This document shows, piece by piece, positions 31,736 through 41,149 of a stretch of DNA of 43,575 bases. This DNA comes from CAYRFQ01 sp964423615 (GTDB lineage Bacteria; Planctomycetota; Planctomycetia; Gemmatales; Gemmataceae): assembly GCA_964423615.1 (NCBI GenBank), contig CAYRFQ010000061.1:1-43575 (forward strand), given 5' to 3'. The position numbers and the translations under genes are program-made. The notes under the pieces are model-generated. The model made no database searches. It had not been told where the DNA came from and saw only the letters and a program-made list of their open reading frames with translations. Position 1 is the stretch's first letter, and the number at the start of each line of letters is the position of its first letter.

Positions 31736-34213
31736 ATGCGCTGGAGAATATTGATAACATTGTTGGCAGGTACCGTTTCGGTCTTGGCTGGGTGTGCGCA
31801 ACAATGTTTCGTCCAAGAGCACGACCTGGCGCATTACGCCAAATTCACTCCGCCGGGACTTGCGACTGACCCCAAAGCCTCGCATCCGCCACCCTTCGTG
31901 AAAACCATGAAACCGGTGACGGTCAACGACCCAGAACGTCGAAAGCCTCACCCCATGACACTCGCCCAGGCCATCGCCATCGGCCTCGAGCGAGGTACGA
32001 TCGGATCACAAACGGTCAACGGTTTGGGGCGGGTGTCCGACGACTTACTCCCCCTTAGCCAAATTACAGGGGCAGAAAACACTTCCAGCGCCCTGAGGGT
32101 CCAGTCGTTCAACCCCTCCATAGCGGCAGCCTCCATCGAAGCAGCCCAGGCCCGATTCGATGCGAAGTGGGTCTCTAGCATGGGATGGTCGGTGACCGAC
32201 CAGCAAGTCCAGGGCCTAGGATCGTTCCAGAACGGCGAACGAGCGGATTTCCGGACGGGGATCGTCAAACCCTTGGCCGGAGGTGGCTTGGCCGGAATCA
32301 CATTCAGTACGACCTATACCAATCTGCAAACACCACCGCAGTTCTTCCAGATTCAAAACCCGGCCTACCTCTCCCGACTGGATTTGACGTACGATCAACC
32401 GCTGCTCCAAAACTTCGGAAGCTACATCAACCAGCTGCTTACAAACCACCCTGGAGCCACGACGGGATCCCTCACCGACGGGACACTACTGGCCTTCAAC
32501 AACGCCCACCCCAACATCATTACCAATGGACAAGGGTTGGGAGCTGGTTTCGGTCGAAACAGTCTGCTCGTCAGTCGCATTCGATTCGATCAGAACCGCG
32601 CCGACTATGAGCGACTGATCAACTACCAGATCCTCAACATCGAGACGGCCTATTGGAATCTCTATGGTGCGTACGTGAACCTCTACGCATCCGAAATCGG
32701 TCTGCGACAAGCCTACAAACTTTGGAAAAACACCAGCATCCGGGGAGCGGCGGGTAGTCAGAACCCGGCCGTCACCTCGCAAGCCCTCGGCCAATACCAG
32801 GATTTCCGTGCCCAGCGAGTCCAGGCCCTCTCAATCGTACTCGAAAACGAACGACAACTTCGAAGGCTGTTGGGATTGCAGCCCGAAGATGGAAAACAGA
32901 TCATCCCTATCGACGCACCAACTTTCGCCCTTTACCATCCGGACTGGAACAGTTCGCTCCGAGATGCCCTCACCAAACGCCCGGAGTTGGTGATCATGCG
33001 GGACGAGTTGAAGAACCGCCAACTCGACCTCATCGTCCAGCAAAACTTCTTGAAGCCCGACTTGCGATTGCGAATGCGATACGGTCTCAGTGGTCTTGGT
33101 TCTCGGCTCGACGGTAATGGGTCCATCTTCGACGCAAGTAACGGCGTGTTCCGCTCGAACAATGCGTTGAACAACTTGAGCGACGCCCACTTCAACGACT
33201 GGGACATCGGTTTCGTCTTGAACTACCCGTTGGGACAACGATTCGAGCACGCCGCCGTGAAACGAGCCCGACTCGGTGTGGTCCAAACCTACTTGGCCCT
33301 CAAAGACGAAGAACAAAAGGCCGAGTCCATCCTCTGGAAGGCCTACAACGATGTCTTCACCCAGTACAACTTAATCGTCGTGCGTCGAGCCCAACGTTTG
33401 GCGGCCAAGGACGAACTCGGTGTTCGTATTACCCGACGGGAGTCCGGGGGAACGAGTGGAGAAAAGACCCAGCAGTTGGACGAATTCCTCCTCGATTCTC
33501 AACGCCGATTCGTGACGGCTCTCCAACAAGAGTATCAAGCCGTGGTGGCATACAACAACGCCTTGGCGTTCTTCCAGTTCTGCAAGGGAACGATCACCCA
33601 ACACAACAATGTCGTGATCGGAGAAGGCCCACTGCCCAAGTGTGCGATGGTCCGAGCCGTCGTTCACGAACACGAGCGTTCCCGAGCCTTGTTGGCACGC
33701 GAACGAGCGGCCCCTGTCCACCACGAATGTGCCCCTCTCCCTGGGACCGTACTGACGACACTGCCGACTGGCGGCGTGGCCACACCGGCGGACGGCATTC
33801 CGATCCCCGAACTGCCTCGCTACGAGCCTCCGAGCGTGCCAGCCCTTCTCTCGGGTGCAGATATCTTGCCGGACGAGTCGAGGGGTGAGGAAGGAACCTT
33901 GAAATTGGCCCAGCATCCCGAGATGGAGCGGGCCGAAAACCTGCATCCTCACGGCGGAGACCTCCCCTACGCTAAACCGATTCCGCTCGACGCCAGAAAC
34001 AGTTCAACCCTCCGACGTTTGCCTCCGACAACCCAAGCGGTTCCGTACAACAACGTGAGCCAGCCCGGCTCTCTTGGAGACACAAAGGTCATCCCGAACT
34101 ACACCGCGGGTTCTGGATATCCGCTCCCGGACTCAACACGGTCTTTCTCAGGGGGCGGTAACACCCCACGGACTTTGCCGAATCTTCCATCGCGGAAATT
34201 ATTGCCCAAGTAG
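31736..34213 (+). CDS. TolC-like outer-membrane efflux lipoprotein
   Basis: The 825-residue product begins MRWRILITLLAGTVSVLAGC, a lipoprotein signal with lipobox LAGC (Cys20). The central 600 residues match the outer membrane efflux family: two halves of long helices and beta strands, including ARFDAKWVSSMGWSVTDQQV, LDLTYDQPLLQNFGSYINQL, INYQILNIETAYWNLYGAYV and a second-half LGVVQTYLALKDEEQKAESI. A ~190-residue Pro-rich C-terminal extension is unusual for TolC proteins, which are about 450-500 residues. No membrane-fusion protein or transporter gene is adjacent, so its pump partner must lie elsewhere. A strong terminator follows. Confidence 0.88.
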   Translation: MRWRILITLLAGTVSVLAGCAQQCFVQEHDLAHYAKFTPPGLATDPKASHPPPFVKTMKPVTVNDPERRKPHPMTLAQAIAIGLERGTIGSQTVNGLGRVSDDLLPLSQITGAENTSSALRVQSFNPSIAAASIEAAQARFDAKWVSSMGWSVTDQQVQGLGSFQNGERADFRTGIVKPLAGGGLAGITFSTTYTNLQTPPQFFQIQNPAYLSRLDLTYDQPLLQNFGSYINQLLTNHPGATTGSLTDGTLLAFNNAHPNIITNGQGLGAGFGRNSLLVSRIRFDQNRADYERLINYQILNIETAYWNLYGAYVNLYASEIGLRQAYKLWKNTSIRGAAGSQNPAVTSQALGQYQDFRAQRVQALSIVLENERQLRRLLGLQPEDGKQIIPIDAPTFALYHPDWNSSLRDALTKRPELVIMRDELKNRQLDLIVQQNFLKPDLRLRMRYGLSGLGSRLDGNGSIFDASNGVFRSNNALNNLSDAHFNDWDIGFVLNYPLGQRFEHAAVKRARLGVVQTYLALKDEEQKAESILWKAYNDVFTQYNLIVVRRAQRLAAKDELGVRITRRESGGTSGEKTQQLDEFLLDSQRRFVTALQQEYQAVVAYNNALAFFQFCKGTITQHNNVVIGEGPLPKCAMVRAVVHEHERSRALLARERAAPVHHECAPLPGTVLTTLPTGGVATPADGIPIPELPRYEPPSVPALLSGADILPDESRGEEGTLKLAQHPEMERAENLHPHGGDLPYAKPIPLDARNSSTLRRLPPTTQAVPYNNVSQPGSLGDTKVIPNYTAGSGYPLPDSTRSFSGGGNTPRTLPNLPSRKLLPK

Positions 34214-34235
34214 AAAGTCGAACGAGCAATGAAAT

Positions 34236-34276
34236 AAAGGGGACGACAAGCCTTCTGGCTTGTCGTCCCCTTTTTT
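34236..34276. terminator. intrinsic terminator after the TolC-like gene
   Basis: GGGGACGACAAGCC (34239-34252) pairs perfectly with GGCTTGTCGTCCCC (34257-34270) over a TTCT loop and is followed by six T's. The left side has AAA, giving some bidirectional character. The stem starts 26 bases after the stop codon. Confidence 0.9.
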
Positions 34277-34486
34277 GTGAAACGGCTCAACAGCGATAAG
34301 TTCGAGCCACGAACGCCAACAAGCACGAGCCGCGGAATGGATAAGCGTCGTGTTTCGCTTTGTTGACCCACCGGTGCAGACGGATCGACAATTGTCGCCT
34401 TTGTACCTTGCTCGCATTTCACAGACTTTTGCTCAAAGCAGAAGCCTCAAACTCGAAAACGAACAGAAACCCGACACCAACAACAA

Positions 34487-37400
34487 TCACTCCACCCGCG
34501 TTCCGATGACCTCCACACCAGACAACACGGCCGGACGTTTGGTCCGTGGTCGCAGTTGGATCTCAACTGACTCTCCCGAGACCGAGGTAACAAACTCCCG
34601 CAGCGCAGACCGTCGAGCCGATCCGGCCGTGGCCAGGACGTCGAAGCCTTTCAACACCGTTTTGCCATCGATGACCACGTCAAAGACGCGGTCGCCTTCG
34701 GCTACGTTCTCCGGCTCGAGAAAGACGAGTTTCACGCGGTATTGTCCAGGTCGCTCGACAGGCACACGGACTTTCGTAACGCCACGCAAACCCGAAGCAG
34801 CCACCCAGTTGAGTTCGTCGCCCTTGACCATCAAAGAATGCATTCGGAAATTGTCCGTGTTCTCCGGTTCGAATTCGGCTCCGTCTTTTTTCCAGAGCGT
34901 CCCATTCGGAGCGCGTCGGTCCCCCGGAGCCGCAAAGTTGATTCCGGCGTGGAGTGACTTGGTCTTTCCGCCGAACGTCCAGAACTCGGCTTCGGGCATA
35001 TGGATCAACGCAAGCGACGTTTGGTTTTGGTACGCACAACTACAAGTTCGGGTGTAGTCGGGGGCATTCAGGACTCCGTTCGCAACGATTAAATTGTTCG
35101 TGCAACTCGACCGGAACCCGCCGAGGTTCCCCGTGCCGGAATCGTTGGCCAGGTCGCAAAAGCCCGCCGCCCCCGAGCGGAATGTCAAAAGGTAGTCGCT
35201 TGCCAAAGCGGTGTTACATCCGTATTTCCGGGCGTACTTCCAACCGGTCGGTTGACCGGTCTTGCTGTTGATGGCAAACCCACCGGCTCCGTTCGTGATG
35301 ATCTTGTCCTGCATCAACAGACAAGGACCGCTGTACGTGATCGTGGGATTCTTCCAAAGTACCTTTCCGTCACGACCACGATAGGCCACCAGTCCGCGGT
35401 TGACTTCGTCTTGGGCTCGGTCGCGATACGAGCTTCCTCCCTGGAGAAGAAAATCCTGCTCCTCGGAGTAGTTCAAGAATGTCCCGAAAACGCCGCTCGT
35501 TGTCTTCCACACGACCTTGCCGGTTTGGGCATCGAACGCATACAACGTCGGCGTCCCGTTAAACTTGACACCCCGCCGTTCGAGAGTTCGTCGGCGTGAA
35601 GCCGTCAAATTGTCGATGCAGAACACCTTCCCGCCACCAACGGCGATGGTGTTGTGTCGAAAGTTAAACTCGGCATCCCGGCTCCAGAGCAATTTTCCCG
35701 TCTGGCGATCGAAGACGAGTAACTTGCGACTCCCCGCCGAATACTTGGTCGTGGGAAGGTTCGGGCGTTGACCTTTGTCCCCGTTCGCCTTGTGGGGAAT
35801 CTTCGCAACTTTCTTATTCGGATTCCGGGTGATCAGGATTGGGGCGAGCGTCAGATCGCTACTCCGGAGAGAGGTGTTGTGGCCTTCGAAAGCCAACACG
35901 TTCTTGCCAGGTCGAACGAGTTTCTTCCAGTCCGTGATCCGGAAGACCTCGAACCGGCCGGCTTCGTGGCCCTGGATGTTGCGAGCCAACTTTCCACGAC
36001 CTTGGCCCACTCCGGCCCGAACGATCTCTTTTCCGTTGAGGTAGGCGATAAAGGCATCGTCGTAGTTTACCAGCAACTCAGCGACCGCGTCTTCGTCCAA
36101 CAGTTGCGAGTCGAACTCGTGCCGGACGTAGATGCGAGTGAATTTTCCTCGCATGTTGAGGACCGTCTTGTCGTCTCCATCACCGTAGCCAAACCCGGCC
36201 TGTCCGACCTTCCACCCTTTAGCTTCGAAACCGGGCCTGGTCCACTTGAGGTCTTGAGGATCGGTCCCGTTCGCAAGATATTGCCACTTGGCTCCCGGCT
36301 TGATGAGAACAGAGGCCCCCGACGGAATCGTGGCTTTGGCGCTACGACCGGACGAAATCTTCCCAACGGCTACCGGCGAGGAAGTCGTGATCAACAAGTC
36401 GTTCCAAACCGAGATGTGCCCCCAATACGGCGTGTCCTCGCCTTCTTCCTGGTTGAGTTTGAACTCGCGAGTGAGCTTACCCGTTGCGGCATCGAGTTCG
36501 AGGATGACGTTGCCGTACACGGCATAAACGTGGTCGGACATCGAAACATAGTTGCTACCAATCTCGCCAGCGCCAGCGAAGTGACGTGTCGTGTTGTAAT
36601 ACTTGCCGAAATCCTTCAGCTTCTTCTCCCACAAGACTTCCCCGGTGTACACATCCACGGCCCGCAACATGTCCGGCCCCTCGATAAACAAACGCCCACC
36701 AGCAACTTGAGGCGAAGGACCGTGACCATGACGAGGTAGGATGCCTTCGTGGGACGGTCCCCCAAACCACAGCAATCCCAGCGGAGCTTTGACGAGTTTA
36801 TCTCGCGACACACCCGTTTGCCCAGCATCACCGTATTGATGTGTCCAGTCGTCGGTATTCGGTAACGCACCTTCGCGCGTGATGAACAATGTGTCTCTCT
36901 CGCTACGAACCGTACATTTCGGCCAAGCCTTTGTCATCTTCGCAAGATACATGCGGTTTTTCTCAGACACATCGAACAACTTGATGGTTCCCCCATAGGG
37001 CCGCACCGCCCGATAGACGTTCTCCAAAGTCGCCTTGTTGAGGAAGACATTGGAATCTTCCGTAACTACGACTTTCGCCATGTAGTTCGGAAACGGAAAC
37101 GTCGAAGCATTGCCAACTTTCGCAGAGACCCGCGAGCCATAGACTCCGGCGTCGTCCATCATCCGGCGGAAGGCGTTGACCTTTTCAGAATCGTTGTCCA
37201 ACACGATGAGGGACATCCTTGTTCGTTGAAGCAATTCGGTGACTAGCCGTCCGGAGCCAATCCCAAGGACAATACAATAGCCCTCTTGGGTTGCGAACCG
37301 AGTGACTCGTTGGGTCCACACATCCTTTCGTTTTGGGAGCGGATTTTTGACGAGTGTGTGGTGTGTTGTTTTCGTTATCCTCGGCCCGAAGCAATAAAGT

Positions 37401-38662
37401 TTGGCGTCCCTTGTGACGACAAACAACCGATCGTCCGCCACCAACAAGTGATGGATTTCGCCTTGGACCTTCTGTGTCCAAAATGGTCGAAGCTGCTCGG
37501 ACGTCTTGAGCATCGGATCGAGTTCATACGCGGTAATCGTCTCACCGCCGAAGGAAAACAATTGCGTCCCGGCTTTGAGATACTTTTCCCCTGCATTCTC
37601 CTTCAACGTCACCGTCGAAAGTATTTGCGACTGATACTTGGCTGTTTTGGTCTTGTTGCCTCTGCGGTCTCGCGTAACAACTTCCTTGACCTCCGAACCA
37701 CCTTTGCGAACCTCGACGATGTCGGTTCCACCACGAAGGAGTGTCACCTGGTTGTCAATCGTGAGCATGCGTTGCAAGCCGAGTCCCTGGCTCGTTGGGG
37801 CGTGATAAGCAAAATGCCCCACGTAGTAGACATCATGGCCGATGGCAACTTTGTGGTCGCCGTTCCTGCCGTCGAAACGGAAGTGGAGTAGTTTCCCAGT
37901 TTTCGTATCGAATACGGCAGGCGTCGACCGTCCACCGGGCACGACAAGATGGTTTTGCGAAGCAGCCAGATGGCCTTGTGGAGCTATGGTGCCAAAGGCG
38001 ATCGCGCCGCCGTGAGGATGGTCCGTCCAGTTCGATCCGTCTCCCGAGTTCGTCCAGATTACTTCGCCCGTTTCCGGATTCAAAGCGTGCACGAATAGCC
38101 CCATGAACGGCCAGATGCTCGCCGTGAAAAACAATTTCCCCTCGTGCAACACCGGACCACCTCGTGCGGGCCAACTCGAGATCAACCGTTTGTTCCCGAT
38201 GAGCCATCGTTCTTGCGGTCCTCCATTGAACTTCCACAATAGCTTTCCAGACTTCGCGTCCACCGTGTAGAGATATCCATCGTCCGACACGAAATGCACT
38301 CGACCTTTCGCAACGACAGGAGCAAATCGGACGGGACCATCGGCGTAAAATCGCCAGACCTCTTCACCATTTCGGGTGTCGTAGGCCGTGACGGAGTCTG
38401 TGGCCGTGGAAGGCACGAAGATGTGTTGCCCCGACACAACTGGCTGAGGGGCTTCGTCGAACTGCAGCCTCGGTTGGGTCTTCGGCCACGCAGGTCGAGG
38501 GGTTGGGAGTTGGCGTGTCCATTGGGGCACCAAGTTCTTCGGGAGCGAACTCGGAGTCGAGTTACCTCGGTGGGCGTCGTAACGCCACATGGGCCAGTCG
38601 TCGGCGTGGGTCATCAGTGTCGACGAACACAGAATACCGAGAACGAGTAACATCCGGAACAT
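34487..38662 (-). CDS. exported PQQ-like beta-propeller fused to methyltransferase-like and malectin-like domains
   Basis: The 1391-residue product has a signal peptide (residues 1-20, ending MTHA). A first propeller (about 22-430) has repeated Trp-type blades such as DTRNGEEVWRF, DAKSGKLLWKF and NPETGEVIW. Residues about 455-600 look like a class I SAM methyltransferase: YCIVLGIGSGRLVTELL (motif I) then MSLIVLDNDSEKV (motif II). Further blades follow at 600-765 and 970-1190 (DVYTGEVLWEK, DRQTGKLLWSR, DAQTGKVVWK). A galactose-binding-like insertion (about 785-945) has YVRHEFDSQLL and NYDDAFIAYLNGKEIV. A malectin-like C-terminus (about 1235-1390) has AGINFAAPGD and PGQYRVKLVFLEP. AGGA lies seven bases before the ATG. 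PQQ binding is not shown; the propeller may bind protein or sugar. Confidence 0.88.
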   Translation of the reverse strand: MFRMLLVLGILCSSTLMTHADDWPMWRYDAHRGNSTPSSLPKNLVPQWTRQLPTPRPAWPKTQPRLQFDEAPQPVVSGQHIFVPSTATDSVTAYDTRNGEEVWRFYADGPVRFAPVVAKGRVHFVSDDGYLYTVDAKSGKLLWKFNGGPQERWLIGNKRLISSWPARGGPVLHEGKLFFTASIWPFMGLFVHALNPETGEVIWTNSGDGSNWTDHPHGGAIAFGTIAPQGHLAASQNHLVVPGGRSTPAVFDTKTGKLLHFRFDGRNGDHKVAIGHDVYYVGHFAYHAPTSQGLGLQRMLTIDNQVTLLRGGTDIVEVRKGGSEVKEVVTRDRRGNKTKTAKYQSQILSTVTLKENAGEKYLKAGTQLFSFGGETITAYELDPMLKTSEQLRPFWTQKVQGEIHHLLVADDRLFVVTRDAKLYCFGPRITKTTHHTLVKNPLPKRKDVWTQRVTRFATQEGYCIVLGIGSGRLVTELLQRTRMSLIVLDNDSEKVNAFRRMMDDAGVYGSRVSAKVGNASTFPFPNYMAKVVVTEDSNVFLNKATLENVYRAVRPYGGTIKLFDVSEKNRMYLAKMTKAWPKCTVRSERDTLFITREGALPNTDDWTHQYGDAGQTGVSRDKLVKAPLGLLWFGGPSHEGILPRHGHGPSPQVAGGRLFIEGPDMLRAVDVYTGEVLWEKKLKDFGKYYNTTRHFAGAGEIGSNYVSMSDHVYAVYGNVILELDAATGKLTREFKLNQEEGEDTPYWGHISVWNDLLITTSSPVAVGKISSGRSAKATIPSGASVLIKPGAKWQYLANGTDPQDLKWTRPGFEAKGWKVGQAGFGYGDGDDKTVLNMRGKFTRIYVRHEFDSQLLDEDAVAELLVNYDDAFIAYLNGKEIVRAGVGQGRGKLARNIQGHEAGRFEVFRITDWKKLVRPGKNVLAFEGHNTSLRSSDLTLAPILITRNPNKKVAKIPHKANGDKGQRPNLPTTKYSAGSRKLLVFDRQTGKLLWSRDAEFNFRHNTIAVGGGKVFCIDNLTASRRRTLERRGVKFNGTPTLYAFDAQTGKVVWKTTSGVFGTFLNYSEEQDFLLQGGSSYRDRAQDEVNRGLVAYRGRDGKVLWKNPTITYSGPCLLMQDKIITNGAGGFAINSKTGQPTGWKYARKYGCNTALASDYLLTFRSGAAGFCDLANDSGTGNLGGFRSSCTNNLIVANGVLNAPDYTRTCSCAYQNQTSLALIHMPEAEFWTFGGKTKSLHAGINFAAPGDRRAPNGTLWKKDGAEFEPENTDNFRMHSLMVKGDELNWVAASGLRGVTKVRVPVERPGQYRVKLVFLEPENVAEGDRVFDVVIDGKTVLKGFDVLATAGSARRSALREFVTSVSGESVEIQLRPRTKRPAVLSGVEVIGTRVE

Positions 38663-39162
38663 CGTACGATCCTGGTGAGAGAAAAAGAAATGGTCGGTGT
38701 TCTTGGCGAAAGTGCTTCGGGACCACTATCGCCAGAATAGTTCAGTTTCGGGGAATCTCAGGAAGAACTATTGAGAACCGCGCGGATAAAGTAGCAGACA
38801 CACTCCATGTGCCGTCCGCTCCATTGGCTCATAACTCGCGTAGGTCTCAACCTTATTGTAGAGAAATGGAGAGGTCGGCCTCGGAAAAATCATGAGAACC
38901 ATCAGGGAGTGCGGCCAATCGTTCTGTGGTCTCCGGTCGTAGTCGGATGTGACCGAGCGATGACGAAGCCAAAGCGAACGCACATCGAAAATCTGCTCGC
39001 CGAGTCCAACCCTACAAAACCGGACACCAATCTATCTCGTGTCCATAGTATGTCTGCTACTTTGGTTCATTGACCGCGTAGACGGCAATACAAAATTCTG
39101 CGTTCCGAGTGTTCCTGTCATTGGGATTCAGTGGCCACGCAGACATCGATAACCCAAAACGA
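38663..39162. other. intergenic region with GCGGATAAAGTAG repeat
   Basis: No gene is supported. Positions 38770-38820 carry TATTGAGAACCGCGCGGATA, then AAGTAGCAGACACACTCC and TGTGCCGTCCGC, a member of the family seen at 10279, 13062 and reversed at 10530. GTAGGTCTCAA follows at about 38841, an inverse of the TTGAGACC start motif. Confidence 0.55.
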
Positions 39163-39909
39163 CTACCGATACTGAGGATTCGGAAAGTCCGAGCGACAAC
39201 CAGCGTCCCAAAGCGATCTTTGGTTGCCGTGGGCCGGGATGCCTCCAGCGTCTTTGATCATGCGAGCCATATGTAAGAGATTCCACGTCATGAACGTCGT
39301 GTTGCGGTTGGTGAAATCGTTCTCCGGACCACCTGACCCTGGATCCAAATACGAGGGACCTGGTCCTGCTTCTCCCAACCAATCCGCATCGGCTTGCGGT
39401 GGAATGACATATCCCAAGTGTTGCAGGGAATAGAGAATGTTCATCGCACAATGCTTGCCTCCATCTTCGTTGCCGGTGATCAAGCACCCCCCAACTCGAC
39501 CATAATAGGCGTATTGTCCGTGCTCATTCAGAATATGACTCTTCGCGTATAACCTCTCTATGACTTTCGTACACACAGAGGTCTTTTCTCCCAACCAGAT
39601 CGAAGATCCGATGACGAGAATGTCGGCTGCCATCACTTTTTCTGAGATCTGTGGCCAGTCGTCCTTGTCCCAACCGTGCTCGGTCATGTCTGGCCATACA
39701 CCCGTGGCAATGTCGTAATCAACGGGGCGGAGACATTCCACGGTCACACCGTTCTTTTCCAAAATGGCAATCGAGATGTCGATCAACCCCTGCGTGTGTG
39801 ACAACTCCGGCGACTTCTTCAATGTGCAATTCAGAAACAATGCCTTGAGATCGGAAAAATCCCAAGTGCTTTGGCTACACATTTGTTCTTGTTTTTCATT
39901 CAGCTGCAT
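39163..39909 (-). CDS. flavodoxin-fold NAD(P)H-dependent oxidoreductase
   Basis: The 248-residue product matches the NADPH-dependent FMN reductase/flavodoxin-like group: DLKALFLNCTLKKSPELSHT (the first strand and the FMN-phosphate loop), AADILVIGSSIWLGEKTSVC and YYGRVGGCLITGNEDGGKHC. It is probably cytoplasmic, reduces FMN or small quinone-like substrates and needs no partner. The C-terminal 60 residues (YLDPGSGGPENDFTNRNTTF and on) are typical of a longer subgroup found in many bacteria. The ATG at 39909 has only a weak ribosome binding site. Confidence 0.88.
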   Translation of the reverse strand: MQLNEKQEQMCSQSTWDFSDLKALFLNCTLKKSPELSHTQGLIDISIAILEKNGVTVECLRPVDYDIATGVWPDMTEHGWDKDDWPQISEKVMAADILVIGSSIWLGEKTSVCTKVIERLYAKSHILNEHGQYAYYGRVGGCLITGNEDGGKHCAMNILYSLQHLGYVIPPQADADWLGEAGPGPSYLDPGSGGPENDFTNRNTTFMTWNLLHMARMIKDAGGIPAHGNQRSLWDAGCRSDFPNPQYR

Positions 39910-40094
39910 AGTTCAATCTTCGCACTTCGTTGGAATAGAATTGGAAAACAGATGTCGGTTTCTCGAGCCCTTTTTGCTGCCTTGGTGAAGAGAAAACACA
40001 ACGACCAGCAGCCGAATTGAGAAACAGACTCATACACCTTACAGCGTCTTTCACGCGGTAGCTAGTTCCGTCTTGAGTGTTGGGGAGTCGGATG

Positions 40095-40258
40095 ACTTGG
40101 TGTCGCGTGCCCCTGGATTTTGGAATGGGATTTGACGGAAAATCGTATTTACACGCGCCTTGTGTCTACCGTTTCTTGGCGTAGCTACACGTGGCTCACG
40201 TCTACTGACGGCGAAAATACAATTCCAAAATCCAGAGGAGCACTCACTTGGTGTCGCG
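40095..40258. repeat. MITE-like element, copy 2, with flanking direct repeats
   Basis: CTGGATTTTGGAA (40113-40125) and TTCCAAAATCCAG (40223-40235) are perfect 13-bp terminal inverted repeats. The core holds GTAGCTACACGTGGCTCACG (40181-40200), a diverged form of the CGCGGCTCGCG palindrome. The 13-mer ACTTGGTGTCGCG occurs on both sides, at 40095-40107 and 40246-40258, as direct repeats, which could be a target duplication. The rest of 39910-40337 has no gene. Confidence 0.65.
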
Positions 40259-40337
40259 CTTATGATGGTCCGGAAAGACGCTGCGCGGCTCAAGTTCACA
40301 AAAGGTCAAAAGAATTGTCAGGATCGTGAGCCGAGGT

Positions 40338-41054
40338 CTACTTCCACCACCGTTTCACGAAGTGGTAAGGCCAAAACCGCGAAGGCAAGACCATCACGGC
40401 TTCTGTCTCTTCGTAGTTGACGAGCATCGGGAACGCCGACTCGGCCAAATAACCTCCCGGAAGGTGGTCGGGCACAATGAAACAAGTTGTGAAGTTGACT
40501 GACCGACCGCCACAGTATCCTCGCGGCAATTCACGACGCAGGAGTCGTTCGCGTTCGTCGGTGATGACGCGGACGAACTCTCGGAGTTCCCGGTCTTCCG
40601 GCAACGATCCCTTGTTCGCGAACAACCCTTTTGCAATCTTTCGCAGCAAGCCAACTCGACCATCGAAATAGGTATCTAAGCTGTAGACCACATTAGCTGG
40701 GAGCGGATTTGCGTTGTTCGGATCAAAAAGGCTTCGGTTTGCTTGAACTATGTGCCCCCAAACGATGTCCCCTCGGTCCCGGAGTAGAACTTGATCGTCA
40801 AGAATTTGAACCATGGGGTCCTTCTTCCGGACGAAAAGGTCTTCGAATTCCCAGGGAAGATCGAGTCGGCAGGCTTTGGCATCCGCCGGATCGAGTGACC
40901 GTGGGGCTGGCCCGAAACGATCGAGACAACTTTCGATGATCTCGATCTCAAGTTCCGATTCGGGAACACTGTTCCTCATCTTCATGTCCTTGAGCGGTTC
41001 GTTTGTAGTTGGGTCCAGTACGTATTTACACACAACTCCCGTGGACTTTGTCAT
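40338..41054 (-). CDS. unrecognised protein, probably cytoplasmic
   Basis: The 238-residue product (from the ATG at 41054, MTKSTGVVCKYVLDPTTNEP) has no signal peptide, no membrane helix and no motif I can assign. It is mixed alpha/beta, with Arg-rich segments such as LREFVRVITDERERLLRREL and a C-terminus ending LPSRFWPYHFVKRWWK. The frame is open to a GTG at 41150, but the extra 32 codons run through a dispersed TAGAGCG repeat, so I prefer 41054. It sits 95 bases downstream of the coiled-coil gene on the same strand and may be co-transcribed with it. Confidence 0.65.
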   Translation of the reverse strand: MTKSTGVVCKYVLDPTTNEPLKDMKMRNSVPESELEIEIIESCLDRFGPAPRSLDPADAKACRLDLPWEFEDLFVRKKDPMVQILDDQVLLRDRGDIVWGHIVQANRSLFDPNNANPLPANVVYSLDTYFDGRVGLLRKIAKGLFANKGSLPEDRELREFVRVITDERERLLRRELPRGYCGGRSVNFTTCFIVPDHLPGGYLAESAFPMLVNYEETEAVMVLPSRFWPYHFVKRWWK

Positions 41055-41061
41055 TCCATCA

Positions 41062-41092
41062 GGTGTACCCAAAACTATCGGGAAACGCTCTA
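41062..41092 (-). repeat. TAGAGCG-family repeat between two minus-strand genes
   Basis: On the minus strand this reads TAGAGCGTTTCCCGATAGTT then TTGGGTACAC. It lies 57 bases after the stop of the coiled-coil gene and just before the next start. Confidence 0.6.
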
Positions 41093-41149
41093 GAATTATC
41101 CGTCTCCCGTTTCCGAAAATCCTGGATTCTTCCGAAGGATGGAATCTCA

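Noticed and set aside
34350..35057. 235-codon open frame on the plus strand after the TolC-like terminator
   Set aside because: Mostly antisense to the 3' end of the beta-propeller gene, with Ser/Thr/Arg-rich shadow composition.
35768..36739. 323-codon open frame on the plus strand
   Set aside because: Antisense to the beta-propeller fusion gene, with no motif of its own.
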